From the NCBI RefSeq assembly GCF_003989745.1, contig NZ_RZGS01000018.1, forward strand, positions 1 through 47,908: a stretch of DNA of 47,908 nucleotides, in the 5' to 3' direction. Shown piece by piece: positions 7,050-15,313 of this stretch (positions within the stretch are counted from its first letter, which is position 1; each line of letters opens with the position of its first letter). The DNA comes from Legionella septentrionalis (GTDB taxonomy: Bacteria > Pseudomonadota > Gammaproteobacteria > Legionellales > Legionellaceae). The notes below the pieces were generated by a model. That model worked only from the letters and a program-made list of their open reading frames with translations. It ran no database searches and was not told the DNA's origin. The translations under genes and the position numbers were made by a program.

Positions 7050-8628
7050 GGTTACGGGAGTCTATCAAGGTTAATAGGGTGCTTAAGTGATCAGCTTCCA
7101 AAGCTGGTTTATCCCAGCGAATACGATGGATGCGTGGGAAGCGTAAAGCAACTCCAGATTTATGTCGTGAAGAAAAGTTCACCGCATCAAAGGCAATTTC
7201 GAAGACCAATTCTTTACTCACTTCAAGCACTGGTCCGAATCTTTGCATAATGTGAGCACGAATCCATTTATCCAATTGATACAATTCTTCATCCGTGAAT
7301 CCAAAATAAGCTTTGCCAATAGGCAGTAATTTGTCATCACTCCATAAACCAAACGTGTAATCTGAATAATAGGATGAACGTTTACCATGGCCGCGTTGTG
7401 CATACATCAATACGGCGTCTAATAAAAAAGGCTCGCGCTTCCACTTATACCAATGACCTTTAGGACGACCCGGAATATAAGGACTGTTTTTTCTTTTAAG
7501 CATGAGACCTTCAATATGGGGGCGTTTTAAGGCATTGCTTCTGATTTGCGCCAGCGTATCTTGCTCCCGAAAAGAAATCATTTCGGATAGCCACATGTTT
7601 GCCGGATGGTGTTTAGCGAACCAGGCTTCCAGGCAAGCACGCCGTTTCACAAACGGCAAAGTGTCCAAAGGAGTTCCCTCAGAGGATAAGATATCAAACA
7701 AGATGACCCCAGCAGGATATTTTTCAAGAATTTTGTTATCAGGCTTTTTGCGGTTCAAGCGTTGCTGTAGTTCATTAAAACTGCCGATTTCAGCCGGGGA
7801 GCCTACAATAAGTTCTCCATCTAAGATGACGGTGGTGTTAATTGCCTGCAGCACATCGGGAAATGCAGTATTAATATTATCACCTGTTCTTGAAAAAAGT
7901 GCTTTCCCTTGCTCATTGCATACGATTTGTATACGAATGCCGTCATATTTTGGTTCTATTAAAAAATCATCGGGCGTAATCTGTGGGTGGTCTTTTTCTT
8001 GCAGGGGGTGGGAAAGCATTACCGGATGAAAAAATAAGGATTGTGTAATTACAGGATGCGAATTTTTCCCATCCAGCCAAGATAAAAGTTCCGTATAAGG
8101 AGGGTTAATTCCATGCCAAAGTTTTTCAATTTGTTTGACATCTACTTGCCCATATTCCGCCAATGTTTTTTTAACGAAACGTGCAGAAATTCCTATCCTT
8201 AAACTGCCGGTACCAAGTTTCAACAGGGCCCAGCGCTCAGTAGGGTTGCTGCGATTCAGCAATTGAATCAAATAATCCGGGATTTTATTCTCTGGCAATT
8301 GATTAAAAGTATGAATGACTTCTGATAGGGGTGGTAATTCAGCTTGTTCCTGCAAAGATGCAGGCCATAATAATGCAAGTGTGTCTGATAAATCGCCCAC
8401 GTAATCATAAGACAGATTAAATAAAAAAGGGTCGATGCGCTCATGAATGGCATCTCTTATAATCGATCGTTTAAACGTAGGGAATTCCAGAGCATTGGCT
8501 AGAATAGCCAGTGCATAGCCACGTTCTGGATCAGGCGTAGCAGCCAGATAGTTTTTTAGTAAATTAAGCTTGGCCAAATTACCATAAGTAAAATAAAGAG
8601 CATTGAGTAATTGCGCAAATCTTTTCAT
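7021..8628 (-). CDS. ATP-dependent DNA ligase (ligase-associated repair type)
   Basis: 535 aa. Motif I is EPKYDGIR, with the adenylated lysine at K227. It is followed by FSRTGDNIN, DGELIV, IEGLMLKR and KWKREP, the conserved nucleotidyltransferase motifs. The N-terminal part (MKRFAQLLNALYFT, TPDPERGYALA) is the DNA-binding domain typical of the bacterial ligases found next to a metallo-beta-lactamase exonuclease. It would seal nicks in repair rather than replace the replicative NAD-dependent LigA. Its ATG overlaps the stop of the exonuclease gene by four bases (ATGA), indicating translational coupling. The 3' end overlaps the mazG-like gene. Confidence 0.92.
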   Translation of the reverse strand: MKRFAQLLNALYFTYGNLAKLNLLKNYLAATPDPERGYALAILANALEFPTFKRSIIRDAIHERIDPFLFNLSYDYVGDLSDTLALLWPASLQEQAELPPLSEVIHTFNQLPENKIPDYLIQLLNRSNPTERWALLKLGTGSLRIGISARFVKKTLAEYGQVDVKQIEKLWHGINPPYTELLSWLDGKNSHPVITQSLFFHPVMLSHPLQEKDHPQITPDDFLIEPKYDGIRIQIVCNEQGKALFSRTGDNINTAFPDVLQAINTTVILDGELIVGSPAEIGSFNELQQRLNRKKPDNKILEKYPAGVILFDILSSEGTPLDTLPFVKRRACLEAWFAKHHPANMWLSEMISFREQDTLAQIRSNALKRPHIEGLMLKRKNSPYIPGRPKGHWYKWKREPFLLDAVLMYAQRGHGKRSSYYSDYTFGLWSDDKLLPIGKAYFGFTDEELYQLDKWIRAHIMQRFGPVLEVSKELVFEIAFDAVNFSSRHKSGVALRFPRIHRIRWDKPALEADHLSTLLTLIDSRNPNQNNPPAP

Positions 8629-9638
8629 AACGATTCGCCCTCATCGGCAAAGCCCAGTAAATTTAATGGTAAAGCAGAATAACCATGTTGGCGGGCATAA
8701 TAGACTAATCCATCTTCCTGCCCGTGCGTTACCCAAAGGCTTAAGGGATTTATTTCGCGAATTGTTTCGGTAAGCTCTGTCCAATCGGCATGATCAGAAA
8801 TTACCAGCGGCAGTTCAATACGACCCTGTTTGGCGCGTGCTCGGATTTGCATCCAGCCGGTTGCATTGGCTATGCGGATTTTCCCCAATTTCCGCGTCCA
8901 GCGGCTATGCAAGGCGCTGGGCGGACATAGAGCTATTTTCCCGCTTAATTCTTGTTTATTTGCATCGGTAATGCCGCGCCATTCGCCTAATTTGATGCCG
9001 AAATTTTCATAAAGAGTACAAAATTTTGAGAGAGAATTGTGCAAATAAATGGGTGCATCATATGCCATCATGCGTAAGGTTTTAATGATTCGTTGGCATT
9101 TTCCTAATGGATAAACTCCCACTAAATGACAAAAATCCGGGAAGATAAGCAGGGATTCAAGCAACTTAGCAAGCTCGCTTTCAATTGGTGGATGTTTAAA
9201 GATAGGCAAGCCAAAAGTAGCTTCGGTCACAAATACATCACACGTTTCGCTCTTGAATGGGGTGCAGGTAGGATCCAATCTGCGCTTGTAATCTCCTGAA
9301 ATAATAATTTTATGCTCATTGTGTTCAATGGCAATTTGCGCACTGCCTAAAACGTGTCCTGCCGGAATCAAACGTATGGATGTTTGCTTCATGGGTAGAG
9401 GTGCTTCATAAGGTAAAGGCAGCCATTTTTCTGTACTTTCCTTGCCATAGCGTAATTGCATAATAGCGATTGTTTCCGGGGTAGCAATGACTTGTCCATG
9501 GCCTGCACGCGCATGATCCGTATGTCCATGCGTAATGATGGCAACAGGGACTGCTTGAAATGGATCAATGTAGAAGTTGCCGGGAATGCAATACAATCCT
9601 TCTTCTTTTATGGCCAGACATTTATGTATCCATTGCAT
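8625..9638 (-). CDS. Ligase-associated DNA exonuclease, metallo-beta-lactamase fold
   Basis: 337 aa. The metal site THGHTDHARAGHG (H37, H39, D41, H42) is present, with later GHVLGSAQI, ISGDYKRR and ISDHADW motifs. These are the features of the SNM1/CPSF-like family called ligase-associated DNA damage response exonuclease. It precedes and overlaps the ATP-dependent ligase by four bases. In other bacteria this pair is accompanied by an Lhr-type helicase and a PdeM-type phosphoesterase; neither is present in this window. Confidence 0.9.
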   Translation of the reverse strand: MQWIHKCLAIKEEGLYCIPGNFYIDPFQAVPVAIITHGHTDHARAGHGQVIATPETIAIMQLRYGKESTEKWLPLPYEAPLPMKQTSIRLIPAGHVLGSAQIAIEHNEHKIIISGDYKRRLDPTCTPFKSETCDVFVTEATFGLPIFKHPPIESELAKLLESLLIFPDFCHLVGVYPLGKCQRIIKTLRMMAYDAPIYLHNSLSKFCTLYENFGIKLGEWRGITDANKQELSGKIALCPPSALHSRWTRKLGKIRIANATGWMQIRARAKQGRIELPLVISDHADWTELTETIREINPLSLWVTHGQEDGLVYYARQHGYSALPLNLLGFADEGESL

Positions 9639-9685
9639 ATGTTTCTCTCAAAGAAGCGTGCCAAGATTTAAATTGGTTTCTTTAA

Positions 9686-10246
9686 TTAAAGTTTATGCAA
9701 GGTTCTTAGCGTAATCGAATAGCGCAGATTTTTTACAGCGGTAATGGAATGTTGCCATTGGGTACGTGCGATATTTGATAAAACGTAAGCCGAGCGTGGG
9801 TGAAGTTCTTTTTTTAAAACTGTTTTATGGTCTGATGTGGCTCTGAGTTTTATCGTGCAGGCGCTACCTAATGAAACACCTACAATTTTGGCAAACACAG
9901 GAGCGTCAAGATGCCAGCCGATGCCTGCACCAGATGGGTAATTTGAAATTAAAATTTCTGCTATTTCCCTGAAAGTAACGCCTAAAATACCTGCTGTTTT
10001 ATCCATTAAATCATGTAGATACGGAGGAGGAGGGAACGTGGGATTTACCTGGCGTGTCGCATATGCATAGTTTAAGCCGAAATGTACCACTTTACGCCTG
10101 GCGGTTTGGCCATGCATTCTTACTTCTTGCCAATTTAATCGCTTGAATTCATCCAGTAAGATTTTTTCTTCTGCAGATGAAATAAAGGCAGGAAAATAAC
10201 TAAATCCTGGGGGAAATTCTCCCGTCTGTATGCTCTGGTTTGACAT
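9686..10246 (-). CDS. AlkB-like 2-oxoglutarate/Fe(II) dioxygenase
   Basis: 186 aa. The iron-binding triad is visible as GWHLDAP (H112, D114) and WQHSI (H166). The 2-oxoglutarate-binding arginines are in LRYSITLRTL (R175, R181), and NYPSGAGIGWH is the AlkB signature region. The enzyme would remove methyl or alkyl groups from bases of nucleic acid by oxidation. It lies 47 bases upstream of the exonuclease-ligase pair on the same strand and 5 bases downstream of a 58-codon ORF. The four genes may be one repair operon. AlkB homologs differ in substrate (DNA, RNA, protein), so this is left open. Confidence 0.85.
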   Translation of the reverse strand: MSNQSIQTGEFPPGFSYFPAFISSAEEKILLDEFKRLNWQEVRMHGQTARRKVVHFGLNYAYATRQVNPTFPPPPYLHDLMDKTAGILGVTFREIAEILISNYPSGAGIGWHLDAPVFAKIVGVSLGSACTIKLRATSDHKTVLKKELHPRSAYVLSNIARTQWQHSITAVKNLRYSITLRTLHKL

Positions 10247-10251
10247 CAGAT

Positions 10252-10428
10252 TTATTTTGTTTTTCTATAATATTTTAAAAAATTAACGGCCAGTAGTTCC
10301 AAGAGATAGGTTTTAAGGCTCATATTTTTCAAATTTTTACCACCTGCAACTTTATTGCCAAAAATGCGGGTTAAAATAATTTGCATGATTTTTAAGCGCA
10401 GATAGCTAACTAAGAGTCTATATAACAT
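10252..10428 (-). CDS. Small basic protein, 58 aa, upstream of the AlkB-like gene
   Basis: The ATG at 10428 is preceded by AGGAAG eight bases upstream, a good ribosome-binding site. The frame is open for 58 codons (MLYRLLVSYLRLKIMQIIL at the N-terminus, KYYRKTK at the end) and stops five bases before the AlkB start. It is rich in Leu, Lys and Arg, with an amphipathic or membrane-seeking N-terminal helix. I do not recognise the family. The spacing and ribosome-binding site argue for a translated gene coupled to alkB; the low complexity of the sequence argues for caution. Confidence 0.5.
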   Translation of the reverse strand: MLYRLLVSYLRLKIMQIILTRIFGNKVAGGKNLKNMSLKTYLLELLAVNFLKYYRKTK

Positions 10429-10478
10429 TGTTTTTTCTTCCTAATATCAAAATAAAAATAAACTCAGCCATGTCCAAT

Positions 10479-10508
10479 AGCAAAAACCACCGCAAGGGTG
10501 GTTTTGCT
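10479..10508. terminator. Bidirectional intrinsic terminator of small-RNA copy 1
   Basis: On the minus strand, AAAACCACCC, a TTGC loop and GGGTGGTTTTT make an A-tract, GC-rich stem and U-tract. On the plus strand the same hairpin is followed by TTTT. It closes the small-RNA transcript near 10482. Confidence 0.75.
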
Positions 10509-10544
10509 GTGGCTGAATAAACCAAAAAAGTTCATTCGGCCTAC
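10482..10544 (-). ncRNA. Predicted small RNA, copy 1 (about 63 nt), unrecognised family
   Basis: A consensus promoter (10551-10579) is followed at +1 by GTAGGCCGAATGAA, a U-rich stretch, and a stem-loop terminator at 10479-10508. The same arrangement recurs at 17467-17574 with the promoter, 5' end and terminator conserved but the middle diverged. No start codon with a ribosome-binding site lies inside. The pattern fits a trans-acting small RNA with a conserved single-stranded 5' region that could pair with targets. A leader role for the 58-aa/alkB genes downstream is possible here, but copy 2 has no same-strand gene close downstream. The family is not one I recognise. Confidence 0.65.
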
Positions 10545-10550
10545 ACTTTA

Positions 10551-10579
10551 ACTATAGAAAATAAACTCAATTTTGTCAA
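10551..10579 (-). promoter_or_regulatory. Sigma70 promoter of small-RNA copy 1
   Basis: Perfect TTGACA (10574-10579) and TATAGT (10551-10556) with a 17-base spacer. The likely transcription start is G10544. Confidence 0.8.
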
Positions 10580-10704
10580 AAAATACACAAATGTGGCTAA
10601 TAGATTTTTTTACCCATTTGCATTTAATCTTTCACCAAGGTCTTTAAAGAAAATTAGAAATTAAAATAAGTTATAATTTAGTAATCTGATTAGGGAATAA
10701 TGGG

Positions 10705-11670
10705 ATGGCTACAGTCAGTGAATGGTGGATGTGGCTAGGCTTTCTGGCCTTTGTGGCTATAATGCTCACAATTGATTTGTTTTTATTAGGCGGGCGAAAG
10801 GCGCACCGTATTTCCACAAAAGAAGCTTTATTGTGGACTTTTCTATGGTTTGCCTTAGCGCTCTTTTTTAATTTAATGTTATGGTGGTATCTTACCCTCA
10901 CTTCCAGTACACAAATCGCTAATGAAAAAGCACTGGAATTCCTCACCGGCTATCTTATCGAAAAATCTTTATCCATCGATAATATTTTCGTGATTCTTAT
11001 GATTTTTAATTATTTTTCCATTCCTGCAGAATATCAGCGCCGGGTTTTAATCTATGGAGTATTAGGCGCTATCGTCATGCGTTTAATCCTTATTGTGTTG
11101 GGCATCTGGCTGGTTAATCAATTTCACTGGATTCTTTATCTTTTTGGAATATTGATGCTAACCACCGGGATTAAAATGTTTATTTTTGCAGAGCAAGAAC
11201 CGGAGCTTGCAAAAAATCCTGTGCTGCTTTGGATGCGAAAGCATATGCGCATTACGGATACCTTGCAGACTGAGCGATTTTTTGTTTTCCGAAATCATCT
11301 TTTGTATGCTACGCCTTTGTTTTTGGTCTTGGTGCTGATTGAAATAAGCGATCTTATTTTTGCCGTGGATAGTATCCCTGCCATTTTTGCCATAACAAAC
11401 GACCCGTTTATTGTTTTTACTTCAAACATTTTTGCAATACTTGGCTTACGGGCGCTGTATTTTCTACTTGCCAACATGCACAATCGCTTTCATTTGCTCA
11501 AATATGGTCTTGCCTTTATTTTAATTTTTGTTGGAGTAAAAATGCTTATTGCCGACTGGGTTAAAATCCCGGTATTCATCGCTTTAGGCATTGTGTTGTG
11601 CACGCTGGTTTTTTGCATCTTGCTTAGCATGTATCAAACATCCCGGCTCAGAAGAAAGAATAACTCATAG
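10705..11670 (+). CDS. TerC/Alx-family integral membrane protein
   Basis: 321 aa with about eight or nine membrane segments. Conserved acidic motifs of the family are visible: AIMLTIDLFLLGG in the first segments, EKSLSIDNIFV in the middle and LIFAVDSIPAIFA further on. TerC/Alx proteins have been linked to tellurite resistance and to manganese export, and often protect metal-dependent secreted or membrane proteins. AGGGA lies eight bases before the ATG, and a TATAAT at 10672-10677 is a plausible -10. It leads the stress gene group and is divergent from small-RNA copy 1. Confidence 0.88.
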   Translation: MATVSEWWMWLGFLAFVAIMLTIDLFLLGGRKAHRISTKEALLWTFLWFALALFFNLMLWWYLTLTSSTQIANEKALEFLTGYLIEKSLSIDNIFVILMIFNYFSIPAEYQRRVLIYGVLGAIVMRLILIVLGIWLVNQFHWILYLFGILMLTTGIKMFIFAEQEPELAKNPVLLWMRKHMRITDTLQTERFFVFRNHLLYATPLFLVLVLIEISDLIFAVDSIPAIFAITNDPFIVFTSNIFAILGLRALYFLLANMHNRFHLLKYGLAFILIFVGVKMLIADWVKIPVFIALGIVLCTLVFCILLSMYQTSRLRRKNNS

Positions 11671-11712
11671 CACAAGTTGTTTTATTCTATACTAAAAGAA
11701 CAACATTAATAC

Positions 11713-12579
11713 ATGGGAAAACTAATGGTTTTTAAAAGGATGTTGATCACCACTGATTTTTCCAGACATGCCGCTTATGCACTTAAGCGAGCAATTCAGG
11801 TTGCAGAGCATGCTCAGGCGGAACTAACTTGTTTGCATGTAATTAATCAAGGCTGGCTAAGTGATCTGACAAAGAAAGAAAACCCTGAAATTCCAATACT
11901 CATTAAAAAAGCAGAACTTGCTCATGCCGAAGCAATGCGAAATATCGTTGCTCGGTATCCAGTAAATTTTTTGGTGTTGGTGGGGCGGGTACCTGAACGG
12001 ATTAATCAATATATTCATGAGCATGCTATTGAGCTTGTTTTTATGGGAGCGCATGGCACTTATTACCTTAATGATTACATCTTAGGCACCAATGCAGAAT
12101 CAGTCGTCAATCAAGTTAAAATTCCAGTGCAATTGATAAAAAAAGAACCCTCTTTTTCTTACCAGCGTATTTTAGTGACCACTGATTTTTCCGAGGTTAG
12201 CAAGAAGGCAACTGAAACAGCTTATCAGCTTTATCCACATGCAGAATTTTTAATGCTGCATGTGGCTGACGTGTGGTATGGAAAATACCTTGATGATACG
12301 AAGCATCACCAGCATTTTGACGATGAAATGAGTCAAGCCTTAGTGGATAGATTAAAACATTCTTTGGCAGAGTGCGCTGTGGATCACAGCCGTTTCTCCA
12401 CGAAATTTATCAGCGGTTATCCTGCCGATGACATTGCAAAGTATGCAGCCACCTGGGATGCTCAACTGGTGGTTTTAGGTACCCGGGGACGTTCTTTGTT
12501 GCATTATATTTTGCTGGGCAGAGTGACCAATCGGCTTTTACGGATCATTAATACCGACATGTTGGTTATACCGTTTTAG
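11713..12579 (+). CDS. Tandem universal stress protein (two UspA domains)
   Basis: 288 aa. Domain 1 (about 8-142) starts FKRMLITTDFS and domain 2 (about 150-288) starts YQRILVTTDFSE, each followed by the Usp helix pattern. The second domain ends with VVLGTRGRSLLHYILLGRV, close to the ATP-binding G-x2-G-x9-G signature but with Arg where Ser or Thr is usual; domain 1 has a weaker version (MGAHGTYYLNDYILG). A second in-frame ATG at 11725 could be the true start. Its 3' end overlaps the convergent P-type ATPase gene by 14 bases. Confidence 0.9.
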   Translation: MGKLMVFKRMLITTDFSRHAAYALKRAIQVAEHAQAELTCLHVINQGWLSDLTKKENPEIPILIKKAELAHAEAMRNIVARYPVNFLVLVGRVPERINQYIHEHAIELVFMGAHGTYYLNDYILGTNAESVVNQVKIPVQLIKKEPSFSYQRILVTTDFSEVSKKATETAYQLYPHAEFLMLHVADVWYGKYLDDTKHHQHFDDEMSQALVDRLKHSLAECAVDHSRFSTKFISGYPADDIAKYAATWDAQLVVLGTRGRSLLHYILLGRVTNRLLRIINTDMLVIPF

Positions 12580-15310
12580 AATAGTCGGAATGATTGCGCT
12601 GGATACTTAAACGCAATTGTTTCTCGATTTCAAGAATAGCAAAGAAGATTGCGCCTAAGGCAATGATGAGCGCCCCGGCAAAAATCGGAACCGGTTCGGT
12701 AACAAAAGCTTTCTGTAAAATAGGCAGGTAAGTAATAGCCAATTGAGCCAGGAGGATGATCGAAACGCAAAGCCATACAATTTTTGTGCCTTTTACAGCT
12801 TTCCAGGTTAATGAAGTGCCATGCATATTGCGGATAAAAAATAAATGGAAAATTTCCATAACCACTACCATATTAAGCGCCATGGTGCGTGCCAGCTCAA
12901 GAGGATACCCTTGCCCCAGGGCATAAAAAAATATGGTAAATACGCAGCAGATAAAAAGGATGGAAACCAGAATAATATGCCATACTAAAACAGCGCTTAG
13001 CAGCGGCTCGTTACGCGCTCGCGGTGGCCGAAACATGGTATTTTCTTCTGTCGGTTCGAAAGCCAAGGCAATGCCAAGCGTGATGGTAGTGATTAGATTA
13101 ATCCACAAAATTTGAATGGGAGTTATCGGCAGGTTCATGCCGAATAGCAATGCCAGGATCACAATTATTGCTTCACCCGCATTGGTAGGCAAAGTCCAGC
13201 TGATGACTTTTTTCAGATTATCATAAACTGTGCGCCCTTCACGCACGGCAGAAACAATGGAAGCAAAATTATCATCTACCAATACTAAATCAGCCGCTTC
13301 TCTGGCTACTTCACTGCCTTTTTTACCCATGGCGATACCAGCATCCGCACGCTTGAGCGCCGGCGCATCATTCACGCCATCGCCAGTCATAGCGACAATC
13401 ATGCCGTGGGATTGCAATGCCATAACCAGCTGCAGTTTATGTTCAGGGCTCGTGCGCGCAAAAATATCAACTTTTAATGCCGAATCTGCAAGCGATGCAT
13501 CGGACATTTTATCCAGCTCGGCGCCCGTCAACACGTTTCTGATATTTTTTAGCCCTATTTGCTGGCCAATGGCAAGGGCAGTACTGGCATGATCACCCGT
13601 AATCATTTTAACTTGGATGCCGGCTCTATGACACTCAGCAACTGCGGCGATGGCTTCCGGACGTGGCGGGTCTATCAGTCCAACCATACCCAGTAATGTT
13701 AAGCCTGTGTTGACTTCGGCAAATTCAAGCACCGTATGTTCGGCTTTGATTCCTTTTACAGCAAAAGCCAGCACACGCTGCCCTTTGGCTGCAGTTTTTT
13801 CTAATTGCTCTTGCCAGTAGGCCTCATTTAATGGCTCTTCTTTACCCGTGTCGCTCTGTTGTGTTATACACATGCTTAAGATTTGTTCGGGAGCTCCTTT
13901 GACAAAAATAAAAGCATGTTGTAAATGATTGTGATGCAATGTGCTCATGAACCGGTGCTTGGCATCGAAAGGAATTGTGTCAGTACGTGGCCAGATGTTC
14001 CTTATCTCCTGCAGGCCAACACCTGCTTTTGCCGCAAACGTTAATAACGCTCCTTCCATTGGATCGCCTTCTACCGTCCAATTGCCGGCGTGTTCGCGAA
14101 GTACAGCATCGTTACAAAGCGCTGCTGCCCATGCTATCTGCAGCAGCACTGAATGAATACCGCAGTCTATGGTTTGTTCTCTTAATTTAATGGCTCCCGC
14201 TGGCTCATAACCTGAACCTTCCACGCTAAAGACGGACTTGCAGGTCACCACAGAAGCCACAGCCATTTCATTAAGAGTTAATGTGCCGGTTTTATCCGTG
14301 CAAATAACAGATACAGCCCCTAAGGTTTCAATGGCGGGTAGACGGCGCACAATCGCATGACGGGCAGCCATTGCTTGTACGCCAATGGCAAGCGTAATGG
14401 AGAGGACTGCAGGAATTCCCTCGGGAATGGCTGAAACAGATAAACTTACCACAATCATGAATAACTCGCTGAAATCATGACGTTGAATAAAATAACCATA
14501 AGTTAGTAGCAAGATGGCAAACAGCAAAATCATGGTTGTGAGCCATTTGGCAAATAACCCTATCTGCATGACCAAGGGAGTAGTAAGTGTTTCTATACTT
14601 GATAACAAGCCGCTGATGCGCCCAAGTTCAGTAGCTTGTCCGGTTGCGACAACCACACCTCTAGCCTGGCCATTGGTCACAAATGTACCGCTAAAGGCCA
14701 TGCAAAACCGATCGCCAAGCGGGGTATTGGCACTAACTGGATTTATATTTTTTTCAATTGGAATGGATTCACCAGTGAGAATGGCTTCCTGAATGGTTAA
14801 TCCATGAGTTTTTAGCAAGCGTAAATCAGCAGGCACCTTATCGCCAGCTTCCAGTAAAACAACATCACCTGGGACAAGTGATTCTCCTGTGATGCTGCGG
14901 CGTTGTCCTTCCCGCAGCACTGTGGCAGTGGGGGATAACATCTTCCGAATGGCCCCTATGGATTTTTCTGCTTTCCCCTCCTGGACAAATCCTATCAAAG
15001 CATTAACAAGTATTACCGCTAAAATGACCAAAGTATCAATTAAATGGTGCATCATGGCAGTGATGATCGCTGCACCCAGGAGTAAATAAATTAGAATGTT
15101 ATGAAATTGCATAAGAAAACGGCGCAATGCCCCTCGTTTTTTAAGTTCTTTCAAGCGATTGGGGCCATAGATACGCAATCTTTCCTGAGCTTCTTTATCT
15201 TTTAAACCCATGGAAGTTGTTTCTAATGCTGTCAGTGTGGCTTCTGCTTCTATCGCATGCCAGATAGCATGTTTGCTGTTCTCTGGGCTCTCCATGGTTG
15301 CCGCTCTCAT
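12566..15310 (-). CDS. P-type (type II) cation-transporting ATPase
   Basis: 914 aa. Phosphorylation motif CTDKTGTLT has its aspartate at D339. The actuator loop has LTGES (178-182), transmembrane segment 4 has IPEGIP (295-300), and the hinge reads MTGDGVNDAPALKRADAGIAMG. About ten membrane segments with a C-terminal cation ATPase domain match the Ca2+ (SERCA/PMR1-like) or Na+/K+-like branch; the ion is not decided by sequence. The first ATG is at 15310; the ATG at 15295 is an alternative with GAGAG upstream. It starts three bases after the stop of the second Usp gene on the same strand, so the two are very probably co-transcribed. Confidence 0.9.
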   Translation of the reverse strand: MRAATMESPENSKHAIWHAIEAEATLTALETTSMGLKDKEAQERLRIYGPNRLKELKKRGALRRFLMQFHNILIYLLLGAAIITAMMHHLIDTLVILAVILVNALIGFVQEGKAEKSIGAIRKMLSPTATVLREGQRRSITGESLVPGDVVLLEAGDKVPADLRLLKTHGLTIQEAILTGESIPIEKNINPVSANTPLGDRFCMAFSGTFVTNGQARGVVVATGQATELGRISGLLSSIETLTTPLVMQIGLFAKWLTTMILLFAILLLTYGYFIQRHDFSELFMIVVSLSVSAIPEGIPAVLSITLAIGVQAMAARHAIVRRLPAIETLGAVSVICTDKTGTLTLNEMAVASVVTCKSVFSVEGSGYEPAGAIKLREQTIDCGIHSVLLQIAWAAALCNDAVLREHAGNWTVEGDPMEGALLTFAAKAGVGLQEIRNIWPRTDTIPFDAKHRFMSTLHHNHLQHAFIFVKGAPEQILSMCITQQSDTGKEEPLNEAYWQEQLEKTAAKGQRVLAFAVKGIKAEHTVLEFAEVNTGLTLLGMVGLIDPPRPEAIAAVAECHRAGIQVKMITGDHASTALAIGQQIGLKNIRNVLTGAELDKMSDASLADSALKVDIFARTSPEHKLQLVMALQSHGMIVAMTGDGVNDAPALKRADAGIAMGKKGSEVAREAADLVLVDDNFASIVSAVREGRTVYDNLKKVISWTLPTNAGEAIIVILALLFGMNLPITPIQILWINLITTITLGIALAFEPTEENTMFRPPRARNEPLLSAVLVWHIILVSILFICCVFTIFFYALGQGYPLELARTMALNMVVVMEIFHLFFIRNMHGTSLTWKAVKGTKIVWLCVSIILLAQLAITYLPILQKAFVTEPVPIFAGALIIALGAIFFAILEIEKQLRLSIQRNHSDYSKTV

Positions 15311-15313
15311 TTA

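Noticed and set aside
10482-10544. Copy 1 as a riboswitch or attenuator leader of the 58-aa/alkB genes
   Set aside because: Copy 2 has the same structure but no same-strand gene close downstream, so the shared function must be that of a free RNA. A side role for copy 1 is not excluded.
12933-14792. Several plus-strand frames of 60-120 codons opposite the P-type ATPase gene
   Set aside because: They mirror codons of a clearly conserved protein and have no motifs or start signals of their own.
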